A program made the position numbers and the translations under genes. The notes below the pieces were generated by a model. The model saw nothing but the letters and a program-made list of their open reading frames with translations, did no database searches and was not told the origin of the DNA. DNA of 64,000 bases from an uncultured bacterium. Lineage in GTDB: Bacteria; Verrucomicrobiota; Lentisphaeria; Victivallales; UBA1829. Positions 25,482-34,585 of this stretch are shown here, piece by piece (within the stretch, counting starts at the first letter, position 1; each line of letters starts with the position of its first letter). The DNA is taken from positions 1-64,000 of the forward strand of contig URKJ01000007.1 of the NCBI GenBank assembly GCA_900548385.1, read 5' to 3'.

Positions 25482-27275
25482 ATGAAACTGCGCTGTATTG
25501 CCGATTTTTCCGCGGAACTTTTGCAGAAGAATCCTGAAAACAAAACAAAACCCGGCTGGTGCATCGTTCCGGAGCTCTGCCCGCAGGGAATGAGCGGCGA
25601 TGTGACCGTCAACTGCTTCCGGTTCGCCGGGATGTTCGGGAAACGCCCCGATCAGCTTGCCGCCGAAGCGGTCGACTATTTCCGTGCGCATGACGACGTC
25701 ACTTCCGCCGAAGCGGTCAAGGCGTTTGTGAACGTCACGCTCAAGCCGGGGGCGCTCTACCGGGATACGGTCGCCGATATGCAGTCGCTGTTCGGCGAGG
25801 GGCAGCTTGCCGGTCCCGACCGCCGCCGCGTGCTGATCGAATATTCCGCTCCGAATACGAACAAACCACAGCATCTCGGTCATGTCCGCAACAACACGAT
25901 CGGCATGTCGCTCTGCTCACTGCTTGCCCGCGTCGGCAATACGGTTATTCCGATCAACTTGGTCAACGACCGCGGTATTCATATCTGCAAGTCCATGCTT
26001 GCCTATCAGCGTTACGGAAACGGAACCACGCCGGAATCCACCGGAATCAAAGGCGACCACTTTGTCGGCAACTACTATGTAAAATACAATTCCGTTCTTT
26101 CCGAACAGCTCAAGGCGCTCCGGGAGAGCGATCCCTCCACGGCGGATAAATCGAACGACGACCTGTTTCTCCGGACGGAGATCGGCGCCGCCGCGCAAAA
26201 GATGCTTCAGGACTGGGAAGCCGGTGATCCCGGAGTCCGTGAGCTTTGGACCCGGATGAATTCCTGGGTGTTTGACGGCTTCCGGCAGACTTATGAACGG
26301 ATGGGTGTTCATTTCGACAAAACGTATCTTGAGAGCCAGACTTATCTGCTCGGCAAGGACCTGATTGCAAAAGGTCTTGCCGACGGCGTTTTTCAGAAGC
26401 GCGAAGACGGAGCGGTCATTGCCGATCTCGGCAAGCTCGGAACAAAGGTTGTGCTCCGTTCCGACGGAACCAGCGTTTATATTACACAGGATATCGGAAC
26501 CACGTTGCTGAAATACAACGAGAATCATCCCGATGCTCAGGTCTGGGTAGTCGGCGATGAACAGATTCTGCATTTCAAGATGCTGTTTGCAATCCTTTCC
26601 AAGCTCGGTTTTGAATGGGCTTCCCAGCTGCACCATCTCTCTTACGGCATGGTCAATCTGCCGTCGGGCAAGATGAAGAGCCGCGAAGGGACCGTTGTCG
26701 ATGCGGACGATCTGTTCGATGAGATGCATGGACTCGCCCGCGCCGCCACGGTGGAGCGTCTCAACGGCGCACCCGAACCGGAGGATCTGGAGGAGCGTGC
26801 GGAGATTATCGGCATGGGCGCGCTCAAGTTCATGCTTTTGAAATTCAACCCGAAGACCACGATCATGTTTGATCCGCAGGCGTCGTTGAAATTTGAAGGC
26901 GATACCGGTCCGTATGTGCAGTACGCCTGTGCGCGTATCAACTCAATCGAACGGAAAGCCGCCGATCAGAAGATCCGTGTTGCGGAACCGCAGTGGGAGC
27001 TTCTCGGAAAAGTGGAGGAACGCCGTCTGGCGCTTCTCTGTGCCGTTTATCCTGATGTTCTCAAGAGTGCGGCGGAGAAGATGGACTGCTCCGTTCTGGT
27101 CAACCATCTGCTGGAAGTTGCCAAGGGGTTCAACCGTTTCTACCGGGAATGTCCGGTGCTGACGGCGGAGAACGAACCGCTCCGGGCGGCGCGCCTCGCG
27201 CTCTGCTATGCGGTGCGCGATCTGCTGACGGACGGTTTGAACACGCTGACGATTCAAGTTCCGGCGGCGATGTGA
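25482..27275 (+). CDS. argS: Arginyl-tRNA synthetase
   Basis: Class Ia synthetase charging tRNA-Arg. 597 residues. The HIGH motif reads HLGH in NKPQHLGHVRNN (~residue 130), the KMSKS region is GKMKSREGTV, and VLIEYSAPNTNKPQH, QDIGTTLLKYNE and VGDEQILHFKMLF are conserved. The N-terminal Add-1 tRNA-recognition domain (~1-110) and the C-terminal DALR anticodon domain are present (QYACARINSIERKA opens the latter). A GAGG SD precedes the ATG by 11 bases. The downstream hydrolase begins 17 bases after the stop. Confidence 0.97.
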   Translation: MKLRCIADFSAELLQKNPENKTKPGWCIVPELCPQGMSGDVTVNCFRFAGMFGKRPDQLAAEAVDYFRAHDDVTSAEAVKAFVNVTLKPGALYRDTVADMQSLFGEGQLAGPDRRRVLIEYSAPNTNKPQHLGHVRNNTIGMSLCSLLARVGNTVIPINLVNDRGIHICKSMLAYQRYGNGTTPESTGIKGDHFVGNYYVKYNSVLSEQLKALRESDPSTADKSNDDLFLRTEIGAAAQKMLQDWEAGDPGVRELWTRMNSWVFDGFRQTYERMGVHFDKTYLESQTYLLGKDLIAKGLADGVFQKREDGAVIADLGKLGTKVVLRSDGTSVYITQDIGTTLLKYNENHPDAQVWVVGDEQILHFKMLFAILSKLGFEWASQLHHLSYGMVNLPSGKMKSREGTVVDADDLFDEMHGLARAATVERLNGAPEPEDLEERAEIIGMGALKFMLLKFNPKTTIMFDPQASLKFEGDTGPYVQYACARINSIERKAADQKIRVAEPQWELLGKVEERRLALLCAVYPDVLKSAAEKMDCSVLVNHLLEVAKGFNRFYRECPVLTAENEPLRAARLALCYAVRDLLTDGLNTLTIQVPAAM

Positions 27276-27291
27276 CGGAGGCTCTGCCGGT

Positions 27292-28161
27292 ATGAAGGAA
27301 TTTGCGGAGCCGGACATCCTGAAAGAGGAATATCCCTTTTCCCCGCATTATATGCCCATCGGGAAATACCGGATGCATTATGTGGATGAAGGGACCGGCC
27401 CGGTTCTCATCATGCTTCACGCGTGCCCGATGTGGTCGTTTTTCTTCCGGGACCTGATCAAGAGGCTGTCGCGCTGCTTCCGCGTGATCGCGCCCGACAT
27501 TATCGGTTACGGACTTTCCGATAAACCGGATGAGTATGATTACCGTCTGGAGACTCAGGTGGACAACCTGGAGCGTCTGGTGGATCATCTGGAGCTCCGG
27601 AAGTTTTCGCTGGTCATGCATGGCTGGGGTGCGACGATCGGGACCGGATTCACGGTCCGGCATTCCGAGCGGGTGGACAAGATCGTTGTCATGAATTCGA
27701 TCGCCTTTTCCGGTTACCGTCTGCCGTTCCGGTTTCAGCTTTGCAAGTGGTTCCCGACGATCGGACAGCCGCTTCTGATGAGGACCAACATGATTTTCTG
27801 GGGGCTCGGCGCGCATCCGGAAAGTGTCCGGTACGGCTATATGTATCCTTACCGGCAGAAAAACGCGCGGATCGCATTGTTCCGGTTTATCGACGACATT
27901 CCCTGCAATCCGGACGATCCGTCGTTTGAAAGCGTGATTGAGGTGGAGCACGGGCTTTGGATTCTGCGCGAGCATAAGATGTGTATCGTCTGGGGCGTGC
28001 GCGACTGGCTCTATCCGGAGCGCTATCTGCACAAGTGGATGGAATATTGTCCCGACGCCAAGGTGCATCGCATTCCATTCGGCGGACGTTACCTGACGGA
28101 AGATGCTCCGGAGGAACTCTATGCGATCATTTCCGGCTTTTTGGAGGTGCCCCTGTCATGA
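27292..28161 (+). CDS. Haloalkane dehalogenase/OleB-like alpha/beta hydrolase lacking catalytic residues
   Basis: 289 residues, one alpha/beta-hydrolase domain with the family's PDIIGYGLSDKP and cap regions. Compared with the HGNPTWS, V-x-D-W-G and GHY-x-x-EDAPEE motifs of OleB/dehalogenases, this protein has HACPMWS (43-49), VMHGWGAT (108-115, Gly111 where the nucleophilic Asp/Ser should be) and GGRYLTEDAPEE (Arg266 where the catalytic His should be). The acid Asp238 (VWGVRDW) remains. The codons GGC and CGT are each one transition from Asp and His. It is therefore predicted not to hydrolyse by the usual mechanism and may be a scaffold or ligand-binding pseudoenzyme. Its stop overlaps the start of the MetF-like gene (ATGA). 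Confidence 0.85.
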   Translation: MKEFAEPDILKEEYPFSPHYMPIGKYRMHYVDEGTGPVLIMLHACPMWSFFFRDLIKRLSRCFRVIAPDIIGYGLSDKPDEYDYRLETQVDNLERLVDHLELRKFSLVMHGWGATIGTGFTVRHSERVDKIVVMNSIAFSGYRLPFRFQLCKWFPTIGQPLLMRTNMIFWGLGAHPESVRYGYMYPYRQKNARIALFRFIDDIPCNPDDPSFESVIEVEHGLWILREHKMCIVWGVRDWLYPERYLHKWMEYCPDAKVHRIPFGGRYLTEDAPEELYAIISGFLEVPLS

Positions 28162-29573
28162 GTTCCCGGCAGTTGGAAATGAATTTTAACGGTGTACAGC
28201 ATGGCAATGCGTTCAAGGAACATCTGGACAATGCGGAATTTAGCGTGCTGCTGGAATTGCGGATTCCCGGTCGGGATTCCAAACTGGAATCGGTGGTGTC
28301 CAGATATTCTGAACTGGAATCGGTCGTTTCTTCCCGGAAAGTGTTTCCTGCCGGACTCGCATTTCTGGAAGATTCGCCGGATTTTCCGTCGCTGGATCCC
28401 GGTGAGTTTGCGGCGGCTCTCTGCAAAAGCGGACGGGACCGTCATCTGATCTACGTCAACGGGCGGAACCGCCGTCCGGAGGATATTGATTACAATCTCG
28501 GCATTTACCGCTTTGAAGGCTTCCGGAATATTGCTGCGGTTTCCGGAATTCCGTCTTCTTCGCCGGAGGAGACCGCAAAGCTCCGTTACTATGACAGTGT
28601 GAATATTCTTCAGCGCAACGCCTGTTCCAAAACGCCGCTGTTTGCGGGCTGTGTCGCCAATCCTTATAAGTACAACCGGACGGACAGTATCCTGCAATAT
28701 TGCAAATTAAGCAAGAAGATCGCGGCGGGTGCGTCGTTTGTTGTGGCGCAGAGCGGCTGGGATATGCGCAAACTGCTGGAAATGCGCTGGTGCATGTTCC
28801 GTCGTTCCCAGAACATCCCGACGATCGCGCGGCTGCTGTTTCTGACTCCGGAGAAAGCGGAGGACATCTGTTCGGGCAAGTGTCCCGGCATTTGTATTTC
28901 CGATGATTTCAAACAGGCGATCCGCAAAGAGATGATGTATTCGATGGCACAGTTCGAGGCGGCGCAATGGCGCCGTCTGCAGATCCATGCGGCGGGAGCG
29001 AAATTCCTCGGTTACAGCGGGATTCAGCTTTCCGGCGTGGATTCTCCCGAAACCGCGAACCGGATCTTCCTGCGGATCGAAGAAGCGATGGCGGAATTCC
29101 CGACCTATGAGGACTGGCGCATTGCCCATAACGATTATTATTCAAAAATTGAAATGGCGCCGTATCCGTACCGCTATTATCTGTTTGAGAACATGCTTGC
29201 GGAAGGCGTGACCTGCGATACCGCCAAAGTCAACAGCGAACCGCTTCCCGCATGTACATTTTCCGAACGTTTCAAGTTCCGGATGGCGCGGCTTCTGCTT
29301 GCCCACGCGGAGCGCATGCCGGTTTCCGACAAACATCTGACCAAACGTTTTCTCGCCTCCTGCCGTCAGAATTGCGATCGTTGCCATCTGCCGCAGACTC
29401 TTTACGTTTGTGCCGGGAATTGCCCGAAACAGATGGTCAACGGTCCCTGCGGGGAGAGCGATCCGTCGGGCGCCTGTCATTTTACCGGACGGGAGTGCAT
29501 CTATGCCGAGGTTCTCCGCCGTGCGGAGCTGGTGAACGATTATTCCGCGTTGGAAGAGACCGTGATCGAGTGA
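28158..29573 (+). CDS. MetF-like methylenetetrahydrofolate reductase fused to a MetV-type zinc/Fe-S domain
   Basis: 471 residues. The N-terminal ~300 residues follow the methylene-THF reductase barrel: FSVLLELRIP (catalytic-Glu region), YVNGRNRRPEDIDYNL, FRNIAAVSG, GCVANPYK and AAGASFVVAQSGWD. The C-terminal ~110 residues are Cys-rich and match the MTHFR C-terminal/MetV motif: CRQNCDRC, CAGNCPKQMVNGPCGE and ACHFTGREC. MetV is known as a partner subunit of MetF in acetogens and several other bacteria; here it is fused. The likely reaction is 5,10-methylene-THF to 5-methyl-THF, with electrons possibly delivered through the C-terminal metal site. The ATG at 28158 overlaps the hydrolase stop by four bases. 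Another folate enzyme, folC, lies convergently downstream. Confidence 0.8.
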   Translation: MSSRQLEMNFNGVQHGNAFKEHLDNAEFSVLLELRIPGRDSKLESVVSRYSELESVVSSRKVFPAGLAFLEDSPDFPSLDPGEFAAALCKSGRDRHLIYVNGRNRRPEDIDYNLGIYRFEGFRNIAAVSGIPSSSPEETAKLRYYDSVNILQRNACSKTPLFAGCVANPYKYNRTDSILQYCKLSKKIAAGASFVVAQSGWDMRKLLEMRWCMFRRSQNIPTIARLLFLTPEKAEDICSGKCPGICISDDFKQAIRKEMMYSMAQFEAAQWRRLQIHAAGAKFLGYSGIQLSGVDSPETANRIFLRIEEAMAEFPTYEDWRIAHNDYYSKIEMAPYPYRYYLFENMLAEGVTCDTAKVNSEPLPACTFSERFKFRMARLLLAHAERMPVSDKHLTKRFLASCRQNCDRCHLPQTLYVCAGNCPKQMVNGPCGESDPSGACHFTGRECIYAEVLRRAELVNDYSALEETVIE

Positions 29574-29612
29574 TCGCAAATCCGGCTTATGGTCCGGGGC
29601 GGGAAAATCGGG

Positions 29613-30878
29613 TCAGCTGTTTCGTTGAAGAATTGCCAGAGCTTCGCCGCACATGTGCAGGGAACCGGTCAGAACGGTCAGTTCGGAACGCGGCAGTGCG
29701 GCAACGGCGGTTTCCAGCGAACAGCATTCGGACGGACAGTCCGGGGCATATTTCGCCAGCAGTCCGGAAAGCTGTTCCGGCGGACAGACCGCACGGCCGG
29801 AGCCGTCGAAGTCGATGAATTGAAAATCCAAAGCGAGCGGCGCAAGGAAGCGCAGAACCCCTTCCGCGTTTTTATCGGCAAAACATCCCGCGATGAAATG
29901 AAATTTGCCGTTTGGACAGAGTTCCCGCAGAGAGAGCGAGAGCGCTTCCGCCCCCTCCGGGTTGTGCGCACCGTCGATCAGCAGATTCCGTGACGGTATG
30001 AACTGCATCCGTGCGGGCCATTCAGCCTGCTCCAGCGCATGGAGAGCCGCCGGAAGTTCAAAGCCGTATTTCCGGGCGAGAACCGCCAGAGCCGCCGCGG
30101 CGACTTTGGCGTTGTTCCGTTGATAGACGCCCGGAAGCGGAAGCCGGACGCGTTCGCCTTCGAGAGTCAGCTCCTGACGCGGCGATCCGTCGGGTTGGCG
30201 GAAAATGCGGAAATCCGCATCGTAGGGCGTAACTTCTATGAGGGGGGCATTGTGCGCGGCAGCTGTTTCCCGGATCACGGCGAACGCTTCCGGTTTCAGC
30301 GGTCCGCAGACGACCGGAACGCCGTCTTTGATGATTCCCGCTTTTTCTTTTGCGATCGCCGCGAGTGTAGAGCCGAGATAATCCGTGTGTTCCAGCGAGA
30401 TACCGGTAATGACGGACAGTTCCGGAATGACGATGTTTGTTGCGTCAAGCCGTCCGCCGAGTCCGGTTTCCCAGATTGCAAAATCGACCTGTTTCTGTGC
30501 GAACAGAACGATAGCGATCACGGTTGTGATCTCAAAATAGGTCGGCCCTTTTCCCTCGCTCCGCATGGTTTCGACAACGGCGCGGACTTGATCCGCCGCG
30601 ACTTCCAGCGAGGCGTCGTCGACGATTTTCCCGTTGAGGCGGTAGCGTTCCGCCGGAGAGACAAGATGAGGCGAGGAGTAAAATCCGGTCGAATATCCGC
30701 ATCCGCGCAGTCCGGTTTCCAGAAATGTGCATACGGAACCTTTGCCGTTGCTTCCGGCAACGTGAAGGAATTTCAGATTCCGTTCCGGATTGCCGAGACG
30801 CTTCAGAAGTTCGTATACCCGGTCAAGACCAAGGTCAATAGTGAAGAATCCGACCGAGTCCAGCCAGTCAAAATTCAT
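29613..30878 (-). CDS. folC: Bifunctional folylpolyglutamate synthase/dihydrofolate synthase
   Basis: Mur-ligase-family enzyme adding glutamate to dihydropteroate and to folates. 421 residues. P-loop is AGSNGKGS (41-48); YSSPHLV, the ETGLGGRLDATN motif, GISLEHTDYLG, AKEKAGIIK and the C-terminal LIDGAHNPEGA are diagnostic. Whether both activities are present cannot be decided, but the single-copy arrangement suggests it. GAGGAG lies 12 bases before the start. tolB is 16 bases upstream on the same strand, so both probably share the tolB promoter. Confidence 0.96.
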   Translation of the reverse strand: MNFDWLDSVGFFTIDLGLDRVYELLKRLGNPERNLKFLHVAGSNGKGSVCTFLETGLRGCGYSTGFYSSPHLVSPAERYRLNGKIVDDASLEVAADQVRAVVETMRSEGKGPTYFEITTVIAIVLFAQKQVDFAIWETGLGGRLDATNIVIPELSVITGISLEHTDYLGSTLAAIAKEKAGIIKDGVPVVCGPLKPEAFAVIRETAAAHNAPLIEVTPYDADFRIFRQPDGSPRQELTLEGERVRLPLPGVYQRNNAKVAAAALAVLARKYGFELPAALHALEQAEWPARMQFIPSRNLLIDGAHNPEGAEALSLSLRELCPNGKFHFIAGCFADKNAEGVLRFLAPLALDFQFIDFDGSGRAVCPPEQLSGLLAKYAPDCPSECCSLETAVAALPRSELTVLTGSLHMCGEALAILQRNS

Positions 30879-30894
30879 GATGGTGCGCGGCTCC

Positions 30895-32091
30895 TCAGAA
30901 GTAGAGGATGTCCGACCAGTCGGGCAGGCTCAGTTTGGATTTTCCGCCGAGGATCTGCCGGGCGGTTCCTTTCCAGGTGTCCACAATATAAATGCCGTAA
31001 TCGCGGGAACAGACGACGTGGCGGTTGTCCGGCGCCCACGACGGGCTTTCCCAGTCGCCTTTGCCGAGATTGAGCGGACCGTACTGCTGTTTGGTGCGTC
31101 GTGCGGGCGTTTTGCCGGAGGGATCAATGACAGCCACGGTGTAGTTGCCGAGTTTGGCTGCATAAGCGATCTTGCCGTCTTTGCTCCACGAGGGAGAGAC
31201 GCTCTCGCTGCCGAGCGCGCCGGGGACCCGCTTGGCGAATCCGCCGTTCGCGGGGATTATGTGCAGACGGGGCCGCCCGGTACCCGCATCGGAGACATAG
31301 CAGATGTATTTCCCGTCCGGTGACCAGGACGGCGAGGCCTCGACTGCGCGGTCGTTGGTCAGGCGGCGGAGTTCCGTGCCGTTGACGCTGCGGACATAGA
31401 GATCGACCTGATTGTCCTTGCTGAGGATCAGGGCGACTTTTTCGCCGTCGGGGGAGATCCTTCCGCCCGCGTTGAGTCCGGTGAACCGTGCGAGCCGGCG
31501 GTTGCGCTTGGCGTTGACAGCCTGCTCGATCAGCGTTGAATAGGTGCGGCCGACAAAGCTGTACACGATGGAACGCCCGCCGGGAACCCAAAGCGGATCA
31601 AGAGAGAGTCCGCCGTTGCGGGTGAGCTGAGTGACGTTGGTTCCGTCGTAATCGCACATGTAGATCTCTTTCTGGAACGGTCCGGTCTGTGCGACGAAAA
31701 TAATTCTGGAACTGCAGATGCCGGGAACGCGGTAGAGGTAATTGAGCAGGGCGTCAACAGCGCGTTTGGAGGCCGTTTCCGGATTGGTTCCGGTGGCGGT
31801 GACGGTCGTGATGCGTGCACCTGCGCCGTTTGCGAGTTCAAGCTGAACGGAATTCCCGGAGGCGTTTCCCGACACGATGTAATTGGCGACGCCGGACCGG
31901 ACCATATCGAACCATCCGCAGTTCGCAAGGTCTTTGGAAAGCAGGCGGTTGAGTTCCGAATTGCCTTGTACGCCGCGGAACAGCAGGGAGTCGTTGATCG
32001 CCGTCTGTGCGCCGACTGTGTGGTCAACGACGTCCGCAAAAGCCGTCAGTCCGAAAATAAGGGCGAGAGAGAGAAGAAAGATCCGCATCAT
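30895..32091 (-). CDS. tolB: Tol-Pal system beta-propeller protein TolB
   Basis: Periplasmic protein linking inner-membrane TolQRA and outer-membrane Pal, needed for outer-membrane constriction at division. 398 residues: a signal peptide (MRIFLLSLALIFGLTAFA), an N-terminal alpha/beta domain (to ~140), then a six-bladed PD40-type propeller with repeats such as SPDGEKVALIL, SPDGKYICYVSDAG, SKDGKIAYAAK and APDNRHVVC. The TolA-binding extreme N-terminus is D-V-V-D-H-T. Pal, TolA, TolQ and TolR are not in the window. It shows that the cell has an outer membrane. It has its own promoter and is followed by folC. Confidence 0.92.
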   Translation of the reverse strand: MMRIFLLSLALIFGLTAFADVVDHTVGAQTAINDSLLFRGVQGNSELNRLLSKDLANCGWFDMVRSGVANYIVSGNASGNSVQLELANGAGARITTVTATGTNPETASKRAVDALLNYLYRVPGICSSRIIFVAQTGPFQKEIYMCDYDGTNVTQLTRNGGLSLDPLWVPGGRSIVYSFVGRTYSTLIEQAVNAKRNRRLARFTGLNAGGRISPDGEKVALILSKDNQVDLYVRSVNGTELRRLTNDRAVEASPSWSPDGKYICYVSDAGTGRPRLHIIPANGGFAKRVPGALGSESVSPSWSKDGKIAYAAKLGNYTVAVIDPSGKTPARRTKQQYGPLNLGKGDWESPSWAPDNRHVVCSRDYGIYIVDTWKGTARQILGGKSKLSLPDWSDILYF

Positions 32092-32131
32092 AAAAATTTC
32101 CCCTGATTTGGTTAATGATTTTACGCCATAC

Positions 32132-32159
32132 AGTATAGCGCAATGTGCCGGAATTTCAA
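32132..32159 (-). promoter_or_regulatory. Promoter of tolB-folC
   Basis: Minus strand TTGAAA (32159-32154), 16 bases, TATACT (32137-32132), about 40 bases before tolB. Confidence 0.65.
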
Positions 32160-32335
32160 GAGCGTTTGCAAAACTAAATGCAACTTTGTGCGCGGTGACG
32201 ATTCCGGCTGTTTCCGTTGTATCGTTCCGGTTTCCTCCGAAGTCAGAACGTTGATTTCCAAGCGTGATCCGCTGTTTTAAGAGCTGATAAAACGAATATT
32301 CATAACGATTCCGCTTTCCGCATACAGAAAATGGG

Positions 32336-33481
32336 TTACTTTTTCAATGTCAGCAGTGTGATTTCCGGGGGAACGCCGAGACGGAAGATAAAGCCGTTCC
32401 ACAGGCCCGTTCCCCGGCTGACGTAAAGTTTACGGCCGTCAAGATCATACCAGCCGGAGACAAAGCCGCCGTTGAAACGGGCGATGAACCAGCGGTCGAT
32501 GCCGAGAATCATGCCGCCGTGCGTGTGACCGGAGAACTGAACCGTGAACGGCAGTTTCGCGTTTTCCGCCGCCGTTCCCGGCTGATGATCCAGAAGAAAA
32601 GTGACGGCGTTTGCCGGACAGTTTTTCAACGCTTTGGCGGCATCCGGTTCTTCTTTCCGGAACCGCCGCGCGGCACGGTTGGTAACTCCTGCAATATACA
32701 GTGAAGCTCCGTTGATCCGAAGTTCTTCCCCGCTGTTTTCCAACATGACGAATCCCCAGCTCCGGAACAATTTCATCCAGTTGTCATAGCCGGAGTAATA
32801 TTCATGGTTGCCCGGCACACCGAAAATTCCGTATTCGGCTTTCAATGCTTTCAACGGGAGAAGATCCCGTTCCCGCTGTTCCGGCGTGCCGTCCACGAGG
32901 TCGCCGAGCAGAAGGATCAGGTCCGGTTTCAGTGCGTTTGTTCTGGCTGTTACTTCACGCACATACGCTTCCCGGTTGACCGCGCTGCAATGGATGTCGG
33001 CAAGGATGGCGACCCGGAGTCCGTTGAGTCCGTCAGGAAGAGCCGGGACAGTAAGCGTTTCCTCCCGGACTTCCGGGACCGGAAGGGCGTTGACCGTTCC
33101 CCAGACGCCAAGAAATGATGCGAGGACGGCAATTCCCGCGGATACCGCGACCGGACGGCGGAAAAACGGAACTTTCCCGCCCCGGAAACGGTTGATGATC
33201 CACAGAGCCGTCAGCACAAGATCTTTCAGAAGAGTCAGAAAAAAGAGCATCAGCAGAATATTGAACGCGATGGAAAGAGCGATCAGGAACCAGCCCGGAA
33301 GCTCCGGTGCGAAGAACATCGGCCCGCCGAAGAAATAGAGAACTTCATTTTTCAATGCGGCAAGGAGAACCGGAGTGCAGAGCAGCGCTTTCCAGCGTTT
33401 GGCGAGCGGAAGCGGAACGATCAGACTTGCACATAGATATACGGCGAGAATCAAGGCATACAGAGAAAAAACATGGAACAT
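32336..33481 (-). CDS. Membrane-anchored metallophosphoesterase
   Basis: 381 residues. Four hydrophobic segments occupy the N-terminal ~150 residues (VFSLYALILAVYLCAS, LLCTPVLLAALK, GWFLIALSIAFNILLMLFFLTLL, AVSAGIAVLASFLGVWG). The C-terminal calcineurin-like domain has all signature blocks: ILADIHCS (D-x-H), LLLGDLVDG (GDxxD), VPGNHEYYSG (GNHE) and FSGHTHGGM (GHTH). This is the YaeI/YkuE-like group; known members include UDP-2,3-diacylglucosamine-type and lipid-linked phosphatases, but the substrate here is unknown. It lies 63 bases after the VWA gene and may be the last gene of the MoxR operon. Confidence 0.88.
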   Translation of the reverse strand: MFHVFSLYALILAVYLCASLIVPLPLAKRWKALLCTPVLLAALKNEVLYFFGGPMFFAPELPGWFLIALSIAFNILLMLFFLTLLKDLVLTALWIINRFRGGKVPFFRRPVAVSAGIAVLASFLGVWGTVNALPVPEVREETLTVPALPDGLNGLRVAILADIHCSAVNREAYVREVTARTNALKPDLILLLGDLVDGTPEQRERDLLPLKALKAEYGIFGVPGNHEYYSGYDNWMKLFRSWGFVMLENSGEELRINGASLYIAGVTNRAARRFRKEEPDAAKALKNCPANAVTFLLDHQPGTAAENAKLPFTVQFSGHTHGGMILGIDRWFIARFNGGFVSGWYDLDGRKLYVSRGTGLWNGFIFRLGVPPEITLLTLKK

Positions 33482-33544
33482 GGGGGGATTTCCTCAAACG
33501 CATTACCGGACGCCATCGGGTGAGGACGGCGCCCGGCGGGGATG

Positions 33545-34585
33545 TTACGGGATTCGTTTCAGCATGGTGTGCTCCAGAAGGAACGCCAGCAGGATCAGGC
33601 ACAGCGCGGCGGCGATGAATGCGGGGGCAAGCTCCCGCCAGTTGACCAGAGTCTGCTGTTCAAACGAGGTCTTTTCCAGCGAGTCGATCTCTTTCATGGC
33701 GGCAGCCATGCTGTCGGAGTCTTCGGCTTTGTAATATTTCCCGCCGGAATCTCCGGCGATCTGCTGAAGAAGTTTTTCATCGAAATCGCTCTGAATCTGT
33801 TCATAGCGGCGTCCGGCGAACGTTTCGACCGGTGCGACCGACACGGGGGAGCCGATGCCGACCGTATAGACCGTAATATCGAATGTGTTCGCCAGTTTTG
33901 CAGCCTGAAGCGGCGTCACTTTGGCTTCGACATTGTTTGAACCGTCCGTGAACAGCACGATGATTTTCCGCCGGGCTTCCGAATCTTTCAGCCGCTGAAC
34001 GGCGGAAGCGATCGGAGCGGCGATGTTCGTTTTGTCGCCGATCATTCCCGCATCAAGGTTTTCCAGATTCGCGAGCAGCCAGGCGTGGTCGAGAGTCGGC
34101 GGACACGCCATATAAGGCAGCGGAGCGAACGCGATCAGCCCGATGCGGTCGTTGGGACGCGCCTGAATGAATTTTGCGATTTCCTCTTTCGCGGTCCGGA
34201 TCCGGTTTTTCAGCGAACCTTTTTCGAGCGCGGATGTTACCTGCGTCATTTTGGTCATGTGCTTCGGCACGTCGACCGCCACCATACTGCCGGAAAGGTC
34301 CAGCGCAATGATGATGTCGATGCCTTCCGCGCGGCGGCGGATCTGTTCGAGTCCTTCCCGCGGCCGCGCCAGAGCCAGGACCAGCAGGAGCATGGCGGCT
34401 GTATAGCAGAGGAACGGGACCAGACGTTTCCAGTTGAGACGCGCGTTCCGTTTCGCGGCGACGGCTTTTGCCGCATTCAGCGAGGGGACGCGGACCGACG
34501 GCTGCTTTTTGCGCCAGGCGAAAACGGCGGCAAGCAGAACGGGAAGCGCCAGCAGAAGAAGCCAGGGATAGAGAAATGTCGTCAT
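33545..34585 (-). CDS. BatA-like von Willebrand factor A membrane protein
   Basis: 346 residues. Two N-terminal transmembrane segments (6-24 and 55-73), a VWA domain (~88-285) with an intact MIDAS (DLSGS at 96-100, downstream Thr in GDKTNI and Asp in LFTDGSNN) and a C-terminal membrane segment (~315-335). This is the layout of BatA in the Bacteroides aerotolerance operon. The VWA domain would face the periplasm or cytoplasm depending on topology; it is thought to work with MoxR chaperone ATPases on envelope metalloproteins. Its start overlaps the BatD-like gene by four bases (ATGA). Confidence 0.88.
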   Translation of the reverse strand: MTTFLYPWLLLLALPVLLAAVFAWRKKQPSVRVPSLNAAKAVAAKRNARLNWKRLVPFLCYTAAMLLLVLALARPREGLEQIRRRAEGIDIIIALDLSGSMVAVDVPKHMTKMTQVTSALEKGSLKNRIRTAKEEIAKFIQARPNDRIGLIAFAPLPYMACPPTLDHAWLLANLENLDAGMIGDKTNIAAPIASAVQRLKDSEARRKIIVLFTDGSNNVEAKVTPLQAAKLANTFDITVYTVGIGSPVSVAPVETFAGRRYEQIQSDFDEKLLQQIAGDSGGKYYKAEDSDSMAAAMKEIDSLEKTSFEQQTLVNWRELAPAFIAAALCLILLAFLLEHTMLKRIP

